A DNA stretch of 64,000 nt, taken from NCBI GenBank assembly GCA_036571765.1, contig BROE01000024.1, positions 3,933,261 through 3,997,260 of the forward strand, given 5' to 3'. The notes under the pieces are model-generated. The model did not search any database. It worked only from the letters and a program-made list of their open reading frames with translations, and had not been told where the DNA came from. The DNA is from Plecoglossus altivelis (lineage: Eukaryota > Chordata > Actinopteri > Osmeriformes > Plecoglossidae). Position numbers and translations under genes: made by a program. Every line of letters starts with the position of its first letter. Position 1 is the first letter of the stretch. Of the stretch, positions 36,801 to 49,900 are shown in pieces.

Positions 36801-38597
36801 ACGTCTCCAATGTGTTATGTAAACAGTCCCTGGTGGCCGGTCGGCTGGCGGCCGGAAGCCAAGCTGATACCTGTGCAGCTGTGACGCTGATTTTGATTTT
36901 TCAGCGAACCCACTGCAGTCCTCCAGCACGAACACAGAAAACATTCAACAAGTCGGCACATTGTTCAAGGAGAGGGGTGGGTCAACTGTTCCACTCTAAC
37001 AGTCACACACACACACACACACATACACACACACACCACGGGAGGTCTAGAGGGGCCCATTGTAGGAGTGTGTAAGATGTAGGCTTTCCCTGGGAGATTG
37101 AGAGGAAGAGAGACATAGAGAGTGGGATAGACGGACAGATAGAGACAGAGGGAGAGACAGGAAACAGGGGGAAGGTAGTTTTTAGTGGAAGAGTTTTAGC
37201 TCTCCTGTTGTGATATAAGAACTCACCCACCCAGTTGTGTGGGTCAGTGAGCCTGTGTGTGTTGAGGATAAAGGGGGAATGAGGGAGTGAAAAGGAGAGA
37301 GAGAGAGAGCAGGAGAGAGTGAGGAAACAAAGAATGAGGGAGAAGAGAGAGGAGGGAGAGAGAGAGTATCTTTCCCAATCTGACCATGGAGGGAGGCCAG
37401 AACATCTGGGTCCAATCTGCTCATCTGTACTGGGCTAGAATATTCACTCTGCACGAGTGTGTGTGTGCTATGGTGTGTGTGTGTGGGGCTGGGTGCATGA
37501 GTGTATGTGTGTGCTATGGTGTGTGTGTGGGGCTGGGTGCATGAGTGTATGTGTGTGCTATGATGTGTGTGGGGCTGGGTGCATGAGAGTATGTGTGTGC
37601 TATGGTGTGTGAGGCTGGGGCTGGGTGCATGAGAGTTTGTGTGTGCTATGGTGTGTGTGTGGGGCTGGGTGCATGAGTGTATGCGTGTGCTATGGTGTGT
37701 GTGTGGGGCTAGGACTGGGTGCATGAGTGTATTTTATCCCAATGAGGCCTTTCTGCAGATCAGCCACAGCATGACAGCATTCCTAGTTCTGCTCACACAC
37801 ACATTCACGGTCCATAGGGAGACGCCATCTTCCACTCAGTACAGCAGAGCAGGGAGGGAGTTGCCTAGCAACCATTCTCCTAGAGAAGGCCCAGACAGCC
37901 ATCTTGGATTTCCAGCGTCAGATGTGAGAAGTGGGCTAATGATACCTGTCTGTGTGTGTGTGTGAGTGTGTGTGTGTGTGCGTGTGTGTGAGAAAGACAG
38001 AGAGAGAGTGAGAGAATGTGTAAAATGCCAGTATGCATTAACAGCTGTCATACGTTTATTACACTTTAATTTTTCTTCTTTTTGGTTGTTCTTGACTCCT
38101 GAATCACAGCCGAGATAGGAAAGAAGATGACGAGATCTCTATAAATATCTCCACATTAAGACCAGAGGCTTCAGTGAAAACAAACTCCCAATCAAATCCA
38201 ATCCATAATCTGTTTCATCACACACATTTTTATCTGGGTATCTCTCTGGGTTTCTGAGCAATTTCTCTCCCTTAGCCAACTGGGTGTGTTTCCTGTGTGT
38301 GTACATTGACAAAACTACACACAGACACACTCAGTAGGAATTATAACCCAAGCAAGTACAGACCTGCATTTCACAGTGGGTCATTGTGAACCACTGACAA
38401 CTAGCCAACACACATCAGTTAGCCAATGAGACTTCAGCTCTCTATTTTCATCCTTGATAAGTCATCTTTCTCTGTCTTAATGGATCTATCACTTTCACCA
38501 GGGTAGCTCATCTGATTCCCATAACAAAGACACGTGATCAGAAACATATCAGTTCCACCCACAAGGCCACCATGGAAACCAAATCTATCCCCAGCAG

Positions 38598-38644
<47 letters not shown>

Positions 38645-40176
38645 ATGACTCAAACTCCCTTCCCTGATCCACTGGCACCATAAAGTGCGTCACACTAGGC
38701 GACCTTGGGGCTGTCACATTCACATGCAAACAAGCCGTGTGGTCTGAGGCTGTACACACACACACACGTGTGTATCCGGAGAGGGTGCACTGCACACACA
38801 CAGACACACACACTGACATGCCCACACAGGGGCACGGACAGATGAAAACACATGGAGACACACATTCTGGCTCATACAGGCTCACGCGCACACGCACACG
38901 CACACACACACACACACAAAACCAGCCTCAGACACACAGAGACACACGATCAGACCCCCAGCAAGCCCCTGTTACTATCTCTCACCAACCCACCAGAATC
39001 CTCACGGTCCTGTATTTCTCTGTGTCTCTCTCGCTCTCTCTCTTTCTCTCTCTCTCTCACACACACACCTGCTGATAGGACATGCCGATGCTGCCCCTCA
39101 TTCCTGCTCCCTGGGCCTTCATCATCAACCTCCCTCAAGTTCCTCTTAGGAGGACATAGACTGCCTAGGAAAGTACAGGTGGGTTGGAAGTTTCAACGGG
39201 CTTTTATTGTCCATCAGGCATATATCACCGACTGCAGTATGGAGCAAATGAACGGAAACCTCACACCAGCGCAAAACTGTATTGTAGGCCCTATACCATG
39301 ATGGTCATTTGTGGCGTTGGCAAACCGCTAACACAGACGGTCGCAACGCCGCTGTATAACCTAAACTGACAAGCTAAGACACACAATGATATGAATAAAA
39401 TATGTTTTCATTATATAACAACGTAATTATTCGACTGAGCTGAGATTAATTGAACATAAACGCCGCGTTCCCCCGCGCCAAAGAGTAAATTGTTGGGATT
39501 GTGTTGTGATCCGTTAAATCGCGAAAAGGAGAGGGGGGGAAAATGTAAGCATCCTTAGCGGCTCTACAGGACAGAATACTGAGCTCCAGTCTGCTCTTGC
39601 GGCACTGTGAGCACCGACACATTAAAAGCCAACACAATCCCTCTCCTGTCACGCAGTGTTGCATCGCAATGCTATTATTAAACCCGTCCGCTTGAGCGTA
39701 ACGTACATACAGGTAGCCGCAAAGATAAAACGCACTTTGTGTCTCAACATCTCAAGGTCAAAGAATGCGTTTCCCAATCCAAACTGTGAACCGGGCCGGA
39801 CTGGCCGTGTGTTTGTGTGACACCACTGTGAGGACAAAGAGAAGCGGGTGAATCCCGCAGTGGGTTCCCGCTCTGGAGAGTGGCGCTCTCCGCTCATCCT
39901 CTCCCGGCTATGTTAGGCTGTCCAGGCCGGTCCCTGGCTGACAAACATCTGGATGGGAGGAGCGGGGGGGAAGGGGGGAGGGGGGTTCAGGGGAGAGAGG
40001 GGGAGGCGCGGGAATGAGCAATCACCATGTAGATTCCGTTACCTCCGATGTGGATGATGAGATAACGGAATAAAGGGAGCGCGCAGTTTATTCTTACCCT
40101 CTGACAGCTCGAGCTCCAGCTCAGCCAACCGTGCTCGCACCTCCAACGGTATCGGCGACGCCTCGCGATCCGCCAT
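24885..40176 (-). CDS. dip2c: Disco-interacting protein 2 homolog C-like, 1613 aa, 38 exons
   Basis: Exons in order: 40098-40176, 36236-36307, 35683-35787, 35333-35458, 34984-35256, 34529-34651, 34276-34416, 33973-34092, 33566-33763, 33386-33477, 33162-33272, 32942-33065, 32466-32575, 32115-32217, 31931-31995, 31725-31818, 31464-31583, 31202-31316, 30920-31059, 30618-30754, 30116-30324, 29697-29811, 29358-29559, 29134-29234, 28961-29041, 28677-28800, 28471-28592, 28279-28390, 28083-28192, 27843-27973, 27528-27696, 26868-27038, 26618-26679, 26415-26472, 26130-26204, 25764-25938, 25388-25511, 24885-25137. They sum to 4842 nt and every phase closes. The N-terminal DMAP1-binding domain reads LAELELELSEGDITQKGYEK. 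Two tandem adenylate-forming (FAAL-like) domains span about residues 370-930 and 1000-1613, ending DQLDPIYVAYNM. The family acts in lipid metabolism and neuronal development. REFFVDDFEELLE and YGNAERMETGDG favour DIP2C over A or B. A His-rich stretch and an extra exon 6 make it about 57 aa longer than human DIP2C. Confidence 0.93.
25672..25763. repeat. 31-bp tandem repeat, three copies, at the start of dip2c intron 36
   Basis: Three copies of GGAGGGTATACTTGATGTAT plus a GT run. The array ends exactly at the splice donor of exon 36, but unlike three other arrays it does not extend into the exon. Confidence 0.9.
30440..30606. repeat. (ACACAGAGACAG)n array in dip2c intron 20
   Basis: About 14 copies of a degenerate 10-14-bp CAGACACACAGAGA unit fill the middle of the intron between exons 20 and 21. 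Confidence 0.9.
32640..32960. repeat. Minisatellite overlapping the 3' end of dip2c exon 12 and copying its splice donor
   Basis: About ten copies of a unit of the form CCTCTGAACTGTAGTGCACA plus a variable CA run. The terminal copy at 32941-32954 is the real end of exon 12 (CTCTGAACTGTGG), so each unit carries on the gene strand AGTTCAGAG followed by GTGTGTG, identical to the true donor. Two interspersed variants read ATATTCCTGTAGTGCA. Confidence 0.93.
34735..34990. repeat. Minisatellite overlapping the 3' end of dip2c exon 5 and copying its splice donor
   Basis: About ten copies of a 20-30-bp unit of the form GTGTGCAGCTTACCGTGGTG. The last copy is the true exon 5 border (exon starts at 34984 on the plus strand, CGTGGTGG). 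On the gene strand each unit reads CACCACG or CACCACT followed by GTAAGCTG. Copies far from the exon have CTAAC instead of CTTAC. Confidence 0.9.
35795..35925. repeat. (CAGA)n-rich tract in dip2c intron 2
   Basis: Degenerate CAGA/CAGG tetranucleotide repeats directly adjoining the acceptor side of exon 3 on the gene strand, where they read as TCTG/CTGT. Confidence 0.85.
37455..37732. repeat. About 45-bp minisatellite in dip2c intron 1
   Basis: Six to seven copies of a 42-48-bp unit containing GTGCTATGGTGTGTGTGTGG and GGGGCTGGGTGCATGAG, with copies alternating between TGAGTGTAT and TGAGAGT endings. Confidence 0.9.
38598..38640. repeat. (TC)n-(CA)n compound microsatellite in dip2c intron 1
   Basis: About 35 bp of pure CT followed directly by a short CA run. 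Confidence 0.9.
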
Positions 40177-40600
40177 TCGATTCTACGGTAGAAAACACCC
40201 CCCGGTTCAATGCTGCTTCTGCCTCAGCCTACCGTCCTCCTCCGCGCAAGAGAGCTTCTCGGCGGCCCCTCCTCAGCGGAGGCGAGCGGCGCGTACGATG
40301 CGTCGAGGCAAACAAAGAGAATAAATAGGTTTCTCCGTTTATCGGGGGCCCGCCATGGCCCCGCGTAGCTGCTCTCCGTACGAATTGTTTAAAATCAAAG
40401 TGGTTCGTTCGGTGGGTCTCAAGGCTGTTTGTGCGGTGGTGGTAGTGATGATGAGCCTCGCGCAGCCCCAGCGCTGTTTGCAGCTCTTGCTGCTGCTGGT
40501 GTCACGTGATGCATGGAGGTGGCTTAGAAAGGTGCCCTACCGCTCTGGACCTGATGGGGGCGCCGTGAAGGAAAAATAAGGAAAAGGGGTGGCCGGGCCA
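39750..40600 (-). promoter_or_regulatory. dip2c: CpG-rich promoter and first-exon region of dip2c
   Basis: CpG dinucleotides become frequent around the first coding exon (40098-40176) and its upstream side to about 40560, in contrast with the CpG-poor introns. No TATA box is evident, so a CpG-type promoter is inferred. The transcription start cannot be fixed from sequence. Confidence 0.55.
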
Positions 40601-40627
40601 CACCTTCAGCCCCCCCCCCATCCCCCC

Positions 40628-40665
<38 letters not shown>

Positions 40666-43065
40666 CTCCTAACCCCTCCACCCCTATCCAGTTTCTCTCT
40701 CTCCTACTGATGATATTGTACTCATCTTAATTACCATTTGCACTTTGAGCCAAGAAGGAGTAAGACATAAAACAAGCTTAACCTATTGACTGTGGACTGC
40801 TTTCTGTCAAGTACAGAACTGCAATCAAATATCCAACTTGCCAACTAAACAGTAAGATAAATGGATGACAAGTGTCCAGATGTGAAGTAAAATGTGAAAC
40901 GTGATGACATTACTCATTCATTTTCTGCATGAATCTCAGAATTGTTACATTCCATCCCACGTGGGTAGGGGGGGGGTTCAGTCGGGGCAAAGCGGAGCTG
41001 ACATCGATGTCCCCAAAAGGGAGTGGGCCCTTGCAAAGCTTGGAATGAAAATGCAAAAAAAAACAACTAAATAAGGTGGAGAAGGGGACCAAATTGCAAT
41101 CTCTCTATGGGGACCAAAGTTCTTCGCAGCTCCCCTGGAGGTACTAGCATTCAATGGAAATGTCCCTGATTGATGAATTCATTTCAAAACTGTAAACGCT
41201 AGACTGACGCTAAACAGGGCTCTGTGATTTCAGTGGGATTGTATGTGCTTCAACTGCTCCCTGCTGGCGAGAGGGTGACACCACACCACAACTCCACGAA
41301 TTATATTCAGCAGTTGAAACAGCTCACGGCAGCAGGCCTGTCTGTATCCCACGAAGAAGAGATGACCTTACACATATCCCTACGCATCCCTACGCACAAG
41401 AAAATATACAACACTGTCCATTTACAAGGCACTTTATTTTTTTTCTTCAGAATTATTTACAACTGTACAGAAAATAACATTCAGCGTAACAGTGCCTATC
41501 ATTCTTATTTGGTAACTACCCACATTTACAAAATGAATGCATTACTCATGAAGTGAAAAGAAAAAAAACGTAAACTTTCCCGCCCACCCCTCCCTTAGAA
41601 CATAAATCAAATTCAAGCTCTTGAACCATATCAATCAATCAATCAATGTTCTTTTTTTTAGTACACTATAGGTATCATGCCTACATACCCCCCCCCATAG
41701 TCAACCCCATAACTCAGTAAACACAGCCTCATTCTAGAGGGCTTCTCTCCTGCTTGCTGCCCAGATCGACAGATCTCCAGTTAAACTGCTGCAGGTGTGG
41801 ATGTCAGTAGTACCTGTCCACTAGCATCACCAGTCGGCAACGTTCAGCCAGAACCAGGAAGTAAACACGCCAGCAGGACCAATGCCCTGCAGAATGCAGG
41901 TCGTGACCTCACACTCTCACCCGATCAGAGTGTAGCTCCTCCCCAAAATCAACACAACACAAACGAGTCACTCTAACATTTAACAAAACGGAATAAATTA
42001 AAGTCCTAAAAGCATGCAGGAAAAGAAAAAAAGGGGTTCGTATTATACAGTGATTGTGGTCATTCTTGGCACTTGGGAGTGTCAGTGACAGTGAAGTTCA
42101 ACAGGTTCCAGGGATAAGAGGAACTCCTCCAGTCCAGAGCTCTGACCTGCTTAAACATCTGCTCTGGATCGAAATCTGAGCATCGTCCACACAACTGCTG
42201 GTCTTAGCCGATCCACAAGAATAAGATGCTGAAGTATTGGCCAAACCATGTTACAGTGTTTAAAGCTAGCATTCGTCTGTAAGAACAACGCAACGACAGA
42301 GAACAACAGCGTGCTAGCGTGCGTGGCACAATTTGAAAAATGTGTGACCCATTCGTTGTTCATCTAGTCCTTGGTTCCTGTTGGAAAAATAACAGTGGGG
42401 GAGGCCGCAAAGCAGCATTAGGCCAGCTAGACCTGGGCCCGGATCTGAAGAGAACCCAGTCAGCAGGAACATTCTGTACCGGAGAAACACCAGATCCAGC
42501 CGAGCAGTCAACAGACACCAGGAGCAGGCAGGCTGCAGAGGCTCCAGAACTCAACCTGAACACTAAATAACTAAATCAATTCAACTTTACAGGATTTTTC
42601 CAACTTCCTCTCCAGGGCTCAGATTTGTTTGGCTTCTTCATTTTTGGTGGTTATAAGTCCCTGGCCTCTAAATCGCAGAACTCAGACTCCCCACAGTCGA
42701 CAGACCGGGGAAAAGGAATTCCTTATTTAAAAAAAATGGAGATCCACCTCTTCGTAGCCTGAGTGTGACCTATGACCTCACGCTCACCCAGACCATCTAC
42801 AAACTAGTGGTGTCCATTTTTAGCAATCAAAAGCTTGCACGTTTATAACTTTCAATTCAACAAAACAGTTCCACAGGACAAACCTGGACACCCCATCAAC
42901 AACCCCAGATCCCAACTTCACTGCTTCAACCCGTAACATGACCTTTAACCCTGAAACTAACCTAACCCAGTGTCCTGACAGAAAACTCTATCATGACCCA
43001 AACCAACAAGCGGTTGAAAGGTGCTTAGAAACTTTTTTTTCCCCTTCCTCCTCCCCGCTTAGTGG
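40601..43065. other. Between dip2c and larp4b: CA tract, then larp4b 3' UTR
   Basis: A CA microsatellite lies at 40630-40664. From about 41430 to 43065 the minus strand is probably larp4b 3' UTR: it has few microsatellites, and the minus strand reads AATAAA at 41438-41433, next to a T-rich plus-strand run. No further coding exon is seen. Confidence 0.5.
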
Positions 43066-43906
43066 TCACCGTGGCAACTGGGCAGGAACAGGGTGCTGGG
43101 CTGGATAGGCTGGGACAGGCTCCGCCCCTGAGGAGGTGTGGTCAGTAGATGGGAGCTTCTTATTGGCCTGTGCCCTCTGGCAGATCTCGGCGTAGCTTAG
43201 CTTCTTGGATTCCTGGCCAATCAGAACACACAGTTGATGAGTAGCGTGCTTCATCTGTCTAGCACACTAGCAGGTTCATCAACAATTTAGTATACTCTCA
43301 ACAGTATAACATACTATCAATTCTGTAGTTTAATCCCAAGTGTAGACTACTGAGATTTCGCGATTAAATAACACCATGTTCTACCCTGGAAGTTTGACGT
43401 TTATGTAACATTGATTTCTCACCATGGCTAGTCCATTCTCCAGAGGAGAATCCTTCACGGTCGGAGGAGCTGTGGTCATGACTACATTCTCCACGGTCTC
43501 CTTCTGCTTCCTGGCAGACGGGAACAAACATGGTTGACGACAGGAAACTGTAACACTAGCCAGGAGAGTCAGATCAGCCATGACGACCTCTACAGTAACA
43601 CATCATGTTAGACACTGCAGAAAGACACAGGATGGAGGACTGGAGGGATGAATGGATGTGGCATGCAGGTAAAATAAATGGATGGCTGGATGGATCGGTG
43701 GGTGGGTGAGTGGATGGATAGATGGAAGGGGTGAACGCATGGATGGATGGACAATGATTAATCTGTGTGGCCTCAGCACTTATTGCTTGCAGACTTACAT
43801 GTCTGGCAGGTCTTGTGGGAGGGGCGTCTCTGGGGGCGGAGCTGTGCCGTTCTGAGATCCCCAGCTGGTTTCAGACCCTGGTCTGCTGCTGGACACCGTA
43901 TGCTGC

Positions 43907-43943
<37 letters not shown>

Positions 43944-46918
43944 GCTGTTAGAATCCGCACCTTGGAACACACACGACAACCTTCTAACACACTGTGTGTG
44001 GTCAGTTAGTGTGTTTACCGTCACATTCAAGGTGCCTGCTTCAGTGTGTGTGTGCATGCGTGGTTTTCTGTACCTTGTCGTCAGTGCTTGGTGCGGAGGC
44101 CACTGTGCTGACAGCTGTGGCAGGAGGCAGGGGGGGGAAGCTGGTGGGCCCTAGCTCTAGACCAGGAGTCAAGGAACGGGTCTGTGACTGGGTCGGCGCT
44201 CTCTACACACACACACGCACACGCACACACACACACAGGCTTTAGAGGTGTGACTATTCCTATTACACACACATTAATGTGGCTCCAACTCACACACACG
44301 GTACTTACAGCTGTCTTATCGTCTCTCCTCCTCCTACCGCTGAAGGCCCCTCGCCTTCAGAAGAGATATGTTTAATGAGCTGGGCCAAGGCCATGACACA
44401 CACACACAGACAGACAGAGACAGGCTAGACTGGGGCGAGGTGACTGTATCTGGCTGGGTGTGAGGGTGAAAGACTGACAGGCTGAAAGTGCTTACCTCCC
44501 TCGGTCTGCGCTGGGGGACAAGTCTCTTCTGGTGGAGCCCTCTCTGCCCTCCCTGGCATCCCGACGGACGCTGCCTGGAAACCGAGGCCGTCCCTGCCTG
44601 GGCGGGCCAGAGCCTCGTCCCATTGGTCCTCGCTCCGAGTGGAAGGAGGAGTCAGCCAAGGGGCTGCGCCCTCCATCTCCAGACTTTCGCCGTGCCCCTC
44701 GACTAGGAAACGAAAAACAACCCTCAACGTCAGCATGAGTGAACTGTGCTGTAGCCAGCGCGTGCGTGTGACCCAGACAGAGTTGCTTGGACAGTACCTG
44801 TGCCTGTTGGAGGGTTTGAAGCCTGGCTGACTCAGCGGATATCCATTGAGAAACCCTGGGAAATGAGCCACCTGCAACAGAACAACAGCAATCAGTGGAC
44901 TCTGGTGGAAACTGGTGTTGTTTCGGCTTAAAGACCTGGCCTGCTTCATGCTCTCACCATCGCAGGGTCTGGGTATGCTGTCATGCCACCCCACGCCTCA
45001 TTGGTCAGTTCGTAAAGCTGTGGGAGAGGCTGCTGAAAGGTGGGCGGGGCATAGTAAGGGCCGTAGGCTTGCTGATTGGTGACCGGGTCCAAAGGGTTTG
45101 GCCTGAAGCCATTTTTGGGAGCAAAAGACGTGACGGGGATGGACTTGGCCTTGATCCTCGCCTGGAGAGAACCAATCAGAAAAACACTTCAGTCGCTCAA
45201 TCTGACAAGCAGAATCCTTGGGGAAGCACTTAGCATGGGGTCTAAGCCCTCAACTTACTCTTAGACCTCTAAATATCTTGAATGTTTAAATTCCGTCTTA
45301 TGTCTTGACTCAGTTCTCTTTGCACAGAGAGAAGGTTCCAGGCACTGTTCTGTGTGTGTGAGGATGCACTCACCCTTATAGGCTTCCCCTTAAACACCTT
45401 CACCTCCTCACGCAGGTACTGGTAAGCCTGAACACAAACACACACACATGGAAACACATGGTTAGAGACATACCTGACAGGGCTGCATGATTCCATCAGC
45501 CCTGTCCACCTGTCTGTCTGTCTGTCCGTCCGTCCATGTGTCTGTCTGTCTGTCTGTCCATCTCTCTGTCACCTTTTGGGCATCAGCCTCTGTTGGGAAG
45601 GTGATGAACCAGTTGTCGTTGGTGGACGTCTCACAGCTCTGGAACCTGGGAACGTTGTCCCCCTGGAACAGAGCCTGCACCTCCTACACACACACACACG
45701 CAGACACACACACAAAGCACAGCCTTTAGAAACCTCAGCACTCTGGGCACAGGACCACAACACAAGAATTTGAAATATTGCGGGTTGCCATACAGGAAGT
45801 GAGGAAAGAGAAAGAAATGAGACAGGAAGAAAATGAGACAGGATGCAGACAGAAAGGGTGTTCTCGCCTCTGGGGGCGTATCTTCGGGGACCTCTCGGAG
45901 GATGACAATGCAACGACTCTGATTGGGCCTGACCTTCTGGCCGCATTCCGCCACTTGGACCAATGGCAGAGCTGCATGAAGGTCAGAAAACAAGAAATAT
46001 CAAGATCAAACCATCAAACATGCCAGGACAATCCCATACAAGGCCTAACCACTCTCTCTCACACACACACACACCAAACCACTTACACTTAAGAATGTCT
46101 GAGATGAGTTCCACATCTGTGCTGAGCTTCTTGATGTGTTCCAAATTGGCCAGGGTTGCTATGGGAACATACTGGTCACCATCCATCTGAGAAACCAGGT
46201 AGAGGTCGCTGGCTAGGTTCTCCCTACGGACACAGCAGCCAATCAGAAAGGAGCTGGCTGGTTGTCACAATGGTGCACGGTTTAGAATAGTCTAGGTGTA
46301 CCTGGACAGACAGGAAGTCAGAGTGGCGCTCAGCTGCTCCCTTAGCCCTACTGGAACAGGAAGTGATAAAACAAATAAGACTTCCACTGATGAAGTTCTG
46401 TTGGTCATAAAAAAGTCATGTTTGTTAAAAAAAAACAGTTGGCAAAAGTCGGCACCTGAGGGAGGCGGGTCCTGGGAGTTGTCAGGACATTCTAGAATGC
46501 TGGGCTCCGTCCAAGCCATGCCCACGTTCTCTAGGTCGTACTCTGGCTCATACCCTGTGAACCATTCACAGATCAGCTATTACTACTGTGAAAAAGCCTG
46601 GTCAGAAACCAGAAGGATCAGGTATCAAGGTTGAAACAATGTCATCACAACACGGAAGTTCAGATTTCACTGTACCCAAGGCAACAAGTTTGGTAATGAG
46701 AGACTTTATAAACTTATACAACAAAAAAGGAGAATCCAACCACCAACACGTACCCTCTTGGCTGGTGAGGTCACTTGGGACGTCCAACCATGAGTGGACA
46801 GCCTCCGTGAAGGCGGGGCTACAGGCGTCCAGGCTAGCTGTGTGATTGGCCCATACCTGTGCATTGGGATTGAGTGCTGAGACCGCGGTGGAATCCTGCA
46901 GTGAAACATCCACACACA

Positions 46919-46998
<80 letters not shown>

Positions 46999-49900
46999 TA
47001 GCCACACTAGCATCAGACTCGGATGTCCTGACTTTAAACAACAGCATATTACTGTTTTTATACATCACATTTTGGTGTTAGCTAGGCATAATAGATCGCT
47101 AATGTAAGAGCTCGTGACACTGCTTTAAAAGTGTTACACAAGCGTCTCTCCCTTCATCACATGGCACAGCTGTCCAACACTCACATCCCACAAAGGTTTG
47201 AGACACTGAGTCACTCTCATCTCTGGCAGACCACTACTGAACAACTAGTCTCTGTCTCTCTGTCTCTCTCACACACACACACTTACTCACAAGCTGTGCG
47301 TACTCTGGGCTCCAGTCCCACAAACACGACCCCTGGGGTAGCAGGGTGTTGTAGGTGTACACTCCCAGCAGAGCCATGGAGCTCTGGAGCTCTGGAGCGC
47401 ATGCAGGCAGCTGCTCTGCATGACTACCCAGCTCGCTCTCTCCCTGGCTGGGCATAGCCTCAGACAGCGTCTGGGTCCATGCTCCACAGCCCTCATCCAG
47501 CCCTGGCCAAGGGTTGGTGTAAAGGCCCAAGAGGGAAGCCTGTGCTTCCTCCCCCAGAAGCTCCGACACCATCTCTCTCATTCCCCCCTCCCCATGGTCG
47601 CTTTGACCTCCAATGCCAACAGCTGCTGTCTCATTGGGAACAGGAAGCGGTCTGTGATCCAGGAAGTGGATCTGGTAGGAAGGTGTGGAGGCATAGACAT
47701 CAACTTGATCTGGATCCACCTCCAGCATCCCTGACCTCAGACATGACCCATCCGATGCACTGTCCCCATGGTAACCTATGTCTCCATTGCCCAGGTTACC
47801 CTCGGCATAGATGAAATCGCCGTGGTCACTAAATATGGTGGGGTTCTCGAGAGATCCTTGGGCTTCGCGTACGCCGTCGTCAAATGGAGATCTATCGCTA
47901 ACCTCAGAACCTTCAGAGAGGGATCCCCTGCTCTGAACAGGAGACGTTTCTTCTACTAAGGTGTAATCTCCCTCAAGATTTTCATCAGGTGTTGATCCGG
48001 TGCTTCGCGCGTAGACAATCTCAACGTCGTTTACATAAGGTACACACACTACATCTTCACTAGCGTGGTGAAGATGGACGCTCTCGGGAGAGAAAGGTAT
48101 GGTCCTCACTCCACCTCCACCGAGAGGACCTGCCTCAGCGTTGGGGTCAGACCTCTCTTCAAGCTTCTGTACCAGATTAGCTTCTGGTTCTTCTTCTGCA
48201 TTTGAAGACTGATGTGTGCTTCGCGCGTAGACAATCTCAACGTCGTTTACATAAAGTGCTCCTTCGTTGACAGCAGGTATGTCCCCCATACCAGGATCTG
48301 GAGAGCCGGACACTACGTCTTCACTAGCGTGGTGAAGATGGACGCTCTCGGGAGAGAAAGGTATGGTCCTCACTCCACCGAGAGGACCTGTCTCAGCGTT
48401 GGGGTCAGACCTCTCTTCAAGCTTCTGTACCAGACTAGCTTCTGGTTCTTCTTCTGCATCTGCAGACTGATGTGAAACCTCCTCCAAATTAGGAACCTCA
48501 TCCTGGACTGGCTCTCTAAAAGAGGTTCCGTCCTTGTCGACAGGCTCCATAGCCTGATCATCTGGCTTGAGATCACAGCAACCTACTACCAGGTTGACCT
48601 GTGTTGGTTCTTCATCTGGCCCAGCTCTAATATCGACGGTTGCTTCATGTTGAGTCAAGATCGTATCTGATTGCTCTGATATTGCGGTCTCATGGTCAGG
48701 GGTCAGTTTAACTGGTGGTATATCTGTCTTGAACGAGCAGTAATGAAACTCTGTTGGTGACCCAACAGACATGGGGCAGATTGAGGCTCCACCTAAGTCT
48801 GTCACCTCTGTGCTGATGAGAGCTGAATGCTGCTCTTCTGTTTCTCCACTAACTTCTTCACTGCTTACACTCTCATGGACAACTTGACAACATTCCTGGT
48901 CCCCCATCCCTTCTCCACCCAAGGCTTGATCCACTGCCCTGGGATTTGGGCAAGGGTTGTTAAGGCTGGGAATAGGGCTGGAGCTAGGGCTAGGGTTGGG
49001 GCTTGGGCTAGGACTGGAGCTAGGGTTGGGGCTAGGACTGGAGCTAGGGCTAGGGTTAGGGCTAGGGCTGGAGCTAGGGTTGGGGCTTGGGCTAGGGTTG
49101 GGGTTAAGACTGGAGCTAGGGCTAGGGTTGGGGCTAGGGCTGGAGCTAGGGCTAGGGTTGGGGCTTGGGCTAGGGTTGGGGCTAGGACTGGAGCTAGGGC
49201 TAGGACTGAGGATTTGAGCTTCCATGCAGGTGGGGAAGATTTCTGGCGAAGGCTGCTCCTCTGTAGCGGCAGATTGAAAGGGATGGCAGTCAAACGCAGC
49301 ACAGATGGAAACTTCAACAAGAACACTCTCATCCCTTTCATTGTCTTCCACCTCCTGTCTAGTTTCTACTCCTGTCTCAGAGGGCCTGTCCAAGTCCATC
49401 ACCACGTCCTCCTCCACAGGAGCTGCCTCCTCCCCTGCATGTGTTTCCTGGTGAGACACCTCGAGTATATCAGGGGTGGACTCATCCATGGCCGGCAAAA
49501 GCTGGGACCCATCCTCGGGGGTAGCGAGGCTGCCTGGAGAAGATGCACTAGGGTCCTCGCTGCTCCTCCAGCTGCTGGAAGGAGGGAGGAGGTCCGGGAG
49601 GGGGTCTGAGGAGGTTATCTGGGGAGGCTCTATCAAGGTTTTAGGTTCTTGTGTGTCTGCTTCAACAGAAGCCGTGGGTTCCGTTGTGAGGGACTGGACA
49701 GTGGTCATAGATTCCATGGTGTGTGGTTGATCAAAGGTTGTGGCTTCCGTATGTGATTTTACAGTAAATACAGATTCCGCTTCATTTGATTGGTCAAAGG
49801 CTGTGGATTTCTCTTCCAGTAGTTGGTCGGAGGCTGCGGGCAGGGTTGTGGGGGGCAGCTCACCTGCTTCGGCTTCAGCTGTGCCTGATGGGTCAGGGTC

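Noticed and set aside
43681..43755. GGATGGATGG runs as possible coding sequence
   Set aside because: Simple tetranucleotide repeat in the larp4b intron between exons 14 and 15.
48827..49609. Plus-strand 260-aa open frame with long LGLGLEL repeats
   Set aside because: It is the antisense shadow of the hexanucleotide tract in the larp4b exon; it has no splice context or homology of its own.
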